Shown: one piece after another, positions 61,761 through 64,000 of the stretch
Layout of the letters: the number at the start of each line of letters is the position of its first letter
Numbering within the stretch: position 1 is the first letter of the stretch
Position numbers and translations under genes: made by a program
The notes under the pieces: model-generated
Told to the model about the DNA's origin: nothing
What the model saw: the letters and a program-made list of their open reading frames with translations, nothing else
Database searches by the model: none
Source of the DNA: Mesorhizobium caraganae
Lineage (GTDB): Bacteria > Pseudomonadota > Alphaproteobacteria > Rhizobiales > Rhizobiaceae
Assembly (NCBI RefSeq): GCF_016836705.1
Contig: NZ_JAFCGY010000003.1
Location: 186,001-250,000 of the forward strand
Reading direction: 5' to 3'
Length of the DNA: 64,000 nt

Positions 61761-62024
61761 ATGCAGGCGCTGCAAAGCAGTGGCTTCTCGGTTCCAAATG
61801 ATTTTTCCGTTATCGGTCTCGACGATATCGCGGTCGCCCTTCATAGCCGCCCACCGTTGACGACCATCCGCATCGACCGCATCGAACTGGGTCGCGCCGG
61901 CATACAGATGCTGATGAAACGCATCGCGGATCCGGGCGCAAACATTGTGCGCGTCAACATCGGCGAGCGCTTGGTCGAACGCGCCACCGACCGCGGGAGG
62001 TCCGCAGGGGTCAAGCTTGTGTAG
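61761..62024 (+). pseudogene. C-terminal fragment of a LacI family transcriptional regulator
   Basis: An 87-codon segment matches the end of the LacI-type sugar-binding domain (MQALQSSGFSVPNDFSVIGL, then DDIAVALHSRPPLTTIRIDR and ERLVERATD). The DNA-binding domain and the first two thirds of the sensor domain are missing. It is joined out of frame to a membrane-protein fragment at about 61760. Not expected to be functional. Confidence 0.75.
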
Positions 62025-62100
62025 AAACGCCGTGCCTCGCTCGAATCAGACCCGTGGATGGTGTACTGTGACGAGACGTCGGGACCGAGGATCAGCAGAT

Positions 62101-63090
62101 ATGGACAAGGAGGGCTTGGCCGCGATCTCGGCTCGATATGTTCACTTCGCCGATACGGAAGCTCGCGGCCGCTCGCCGCTCTACGAAGCGTTGGCTCGTG
62201 CGGTCGCTGAGGACTGGGAGACGCTCGACTTCCTGTCGACCCTCCCGGACCTAAAGCGGCAACCGAACCTTCTGCTTGCCGCGGTGCGTCACCTGTTCGG
62301 CACTCCGACAGGGTGGGCCGAATTTCGCCAGGCGCTCCTGGCGCATCTCCACGCTGTCCGCTCTCTCATGCTGGAGCGCTCGACCCAGACCAATGAGCCG
62401 GGAAGGTGCGCCACGCTGCTCCCCGTCCTGTCGCGTTTGCCGCAGCCGCTGGCTCTCATCGAGGTCGGGACCTCCGCAGGGCTCTGCCTCATGCCCGACC
62501 TCTATGGCTATGACTATGGACGCAAGGCGATCCGCGCACCCACGATGGCCTCGGAGCCACCTGTCTTCCGATGCTTGGCCAGCGAGACGACGCCCTTGCC
62601 GGCTGCCTTGCCGCAAGTCGTTTGGCGAGCGGGATTGGACCTGAACCCGATCGATGCTTCGGACGATACGCAAGTCGCATGGCTTGAGACACTGGTCTGG
62701 CCGGAACAGACAGCACGGCTCGCCAATCTGCGGGCGGCGCTAAAGATTGCCGCCACAGTCAAACCTCGAGTGGTGAAGGGCGACCTGCGCGGGAGCGACC
62801 TCGTGCAACTCTGCAGCGAAGCGCCAAAGGACGCTACGCTCGTCATCTTTCACACAGCCGTCCTCGACTATGTCTCCGACCCTGCAGACAGAGAAGCTTT
62901 CGCCGAGCAGGCTATGCGTCTCGCTCCTTATTGGGTATCGAACGAGTTCCCACGCGTGTTCCCGTCCATCGCCACACGCGCCGGTACAAGCCGGCCACCA
63001 GGCCGCTTTCTCCTATCTGCGAACGGCTCCCCTGTAGCTTGGACCGATCCGCATGGCGCCTCGCTCGAGTGGATCACGGACGAGGCGTAG
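62101..63090 (+). CDS. DUF2332 family protein
   Basis: A 329-aa cytoplasmic protein. DUF2332 members are SAM-methyltransferase-like in fold prediction but have no established activity. Visible conserved parts are ISARYVHFADTEARGRSPLY, LALIEVGTSAGLCLMPD and LVIFHTAVLDYVS, ending with a PHGASLEWI motif. ATG 62101 starts the conserved sequence; the in-frame upstream extension overlaps the LacI fragment and is unsupported. It is convergent with the arginase-family gene. Confidence 0.87.
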   Translation: MDKEGLAAISARYVHFADTEARGRSPLYEALARAVAEDWETLDFLSTLPDLKRQPNLLLAAVRHLFGTPTGWAEFRQALLAHLHAVRSLMLERSTQTNEPGRCATLLPVLSRLPQPLALIEVGTSAGLCLMPDLYGYDYGRKAIRAPTMASEPPVFRCLASETTPLPAALPQVVWRAGLDLNPIDASDDTQVAWLETLVWPEQTARLANLRAALKIAATVKPRVVKGDLRGSDLVQLCSEAPKDATLVIFHTAVLDYVSDPADREAFAEQAMRLAPYWVSNEFPRVFPSIATRAGTSRPPGRFLLSANGSPVAWTDPHGASLEWITDEA

Positions 63091-63135
63091 GCGGCTGATC
63101 GGGACCGGCTGCTACAAGCGGCCGGCAGCTGATGG

Positions 63136-63999
63136 TCACGTTCTTGCCGACAACGCCTTCGACAGCATAGCAATCAAAAGACCGAATGTTTCGCGCTCAT
63201 CGGGCGCGTGATCGGGATTGACTTCGGTCACCGTCAGCGCGCGCCAGTTCGGAGCCGCGACCAACGGTGCAAGCGCCGTTGAAAGCGCGTCGAAGCTCAA
63301 GCCATCGCAGCGCCGAACATTCTCCGCGATCGGCAAATCGGTGAAGCTCAACACATCGACGTCGAGATGAATGAGAAGCCGGTCGTAGCGCGCGCCCCAA
63401 GCCACTGCGTCTCGGGCTGCTCCGATCGGATCTTCCTTGACCTTCGCGAGAGAGATCCTCGCCAGATCGAGCGAGCGCATAGTCTCCGCCTCGGCGGCTG
63501 TGATGTTGTCGGCGGCAAAGTATAGGATATCGGCCGGAGCGAGCATCGGCCGGCGTGGGCCGAGGCCGCTCAGCTCCGCCTCCGTGCCTGGCAGGTCGAG
63601 CAGATGCGCGACGCCGGTCCAATCGAGCGCGCCGTCGCTCGTCTCCGGGGTGTTCAGATCGACGTCGTGATCAATGTAGATGAGCCCGACCGAGCGTTCA
63701 TCTCGCAGCGCCCCAGCCACAGTTCCAACCTCGACCGTGCAGTCTCCGCCGAGCACGAGCGACGCGGCGCCGCCAGCCAATGCTTCTTCCACCACGTCGG
63801 CCACGGCGGCTGCCACCCGACGGACAGCGTCGACATTCATGGCCTTGGGCCGTTGCGGGTCCAGTCGCCAGCGGAAGCCTGGTATGTCTCCACGGTCATC
63901 CACGCGCCGACCTGACTGCGTCAATGCCGGGACCAGCCCATGCCGCCGGAAGGTAGCCGGGGCCTTCTCCTGCCCCGGCGCGTAGGCGCCGGCGCTTGA
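63136..63999 (-). CDS. Arginase/agmatinase family protein, 5' end beyond the window
   Basis: At least 288 codons are open on the minus strand to the right edge. The residues upstream of the first internal start read YAPGQEKAPATFRRHGLVPA, matching the usual family N-terminus, so the true start lies beyond position 64000. Metal-site motifs are LVLGGDCTVEVG, IYIDHDVDLN (DHD replacing the common DAHxD) and LLIHLDVDVLS (DVD), then TVTEVNPDH. A binuclear manganese ureohydrolase fold is expected; the substrate is unknown. Confidence 0.85.
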   Translation of the reverse strand, partial: SSAGAYAPGQEKAPATFRRHGLVPALTQSGRRVDDRGDIPGFRWRLDPQRPKAMNVDAVRRVAAAVADVVEEALAGGAASLVLGGDCTVEVGTVAGALRDERSVGLIYIDHDVDLNTPETSDGALDWTGVAHLLDLPGTEAELSGLGPRRPMLAPADILYFAADNITAAEAETMRSLDLARISLAKVKEDPIGAARDAVAWGARYDRLLIHLDVDVLSFTDLPIAENVRRCDGLSFDALSTALAPLVAAPNWRALTVTEVNPDHAPDERETFGLLIAMLSKALSART

Positions 64000-64000
64000 A

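Noticed and set aside
61945..62100. N-terminal extension of the DUF2332 gene
   Set aside because: It overlaps the LacI fragment in another frame and the family-conserved sequence begins at ATG 62101.
1..64000. tRNA, rRNA, CRISPR arrays, transposases, nod boxes
   Set aside because: No cloverleaf tRNA, ribosomal sequence, regularly spaced repeats, transposase motif or nod-box consensus was noticed; a covariance-model search would be needed to exclude small RNAs.

Overview
The window is chromosomal DNA from an alphaproteobacterium of the order Hyphomicrobiales, most likely Mesorhizobium or a close relative. This is inferred from the high GC content, from family content typical of that group (CobT, DUF1289, DUF1236, HWE histidine kinase, ExoF/ExoY/GumC-type exopolysaccharide genes) and from a rhizobial-type intergenic palindrome. 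I saw no rRNA, tRNA, CRISPR array or intact transposase.

Layout. (1) 1-8 kb is ordinary core genome: DUF3299 protein, Lrp regulator, a nuclease/GST/uracil-DNA glycosylase operon, a membrane histidine kinase, cobT, DUF1289 and retropepsin-like genes, and dusA. (2) 8-15 kb is scarred accessory DNA. A frameshifted tyrosine integrase sits directly upstream of dusA and is fused in frame to the tail of an AraC regulator. After it come small stress or envelope genes (entericidin-like lipoprotein, DUF1236, exported truncated hemoglobin, a 31-aa membrane peptide). A second scar joins a truncated polysaccharide polymerase copy to a truncated HWE kinase. (3) 16-57 kb is a large surface or exopolysaccharide locus, opened by a LuxR-type regulator whose receiver domain lacks the phospho-acceptor Asp. 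(4) 57-62 kb holds a Crp/Fnr regulator, two divergent EF-hand proteins and an ECF sigma / putative anti-sigma / periplasmic metal-sensor-like operon, ending in two gene fragments. (5) 62-64 kb holds a DUF2332 protein and an arginase-family gene cut by the right edge.

How the polysaccharide locus works together. Phosphomannomutase (53.1 kb) and a ManC-AGE fusion (54.6 kb) should supply GDP-mannose. A sugar-modification cassette (17-25 kb: class III aminotransferase, PIG-L deacetylase, glucose-1-phosphate cytidylyltransferase, C-methyltransferase, RmlC-like epimerase, SDR epimerase/dehydratase, DUF4910 peptidase-like protein) points to a CDP-activated, C-methylated unusual sugar. An ExoY-type transferase primes the lipid carrier. 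Seven glycosyltransferases (GT8, two GT2, four GT4) extend the repeat, a pyruvyl transferase and a membrane acyltransferase decorate it, and Wzx flips it. The polymerase is fused to a Wzz-type co-polymerase in one 1136-aa protein, a second Wzz-type protein is encoded separately, and an ExoF-like outer-membrane protein exports the product. Two secreted glycoside hydrolases and a membrane-anchored PQQ/cytochrome c dehydrogenase sit inside the locus and may trim or oxidise it.

The most unusual points are the Wzy-Wzz-pseudokinase fusion, the loss of ATPase motifs in both bacterial-tyrosine-kinase-like domains, the N-terminal cytochrome c on the PQQ enzyme, the missing 4,6-dehydratase in the CDP-sugar cassette, and the two recombination scars bounding the accessory segment.
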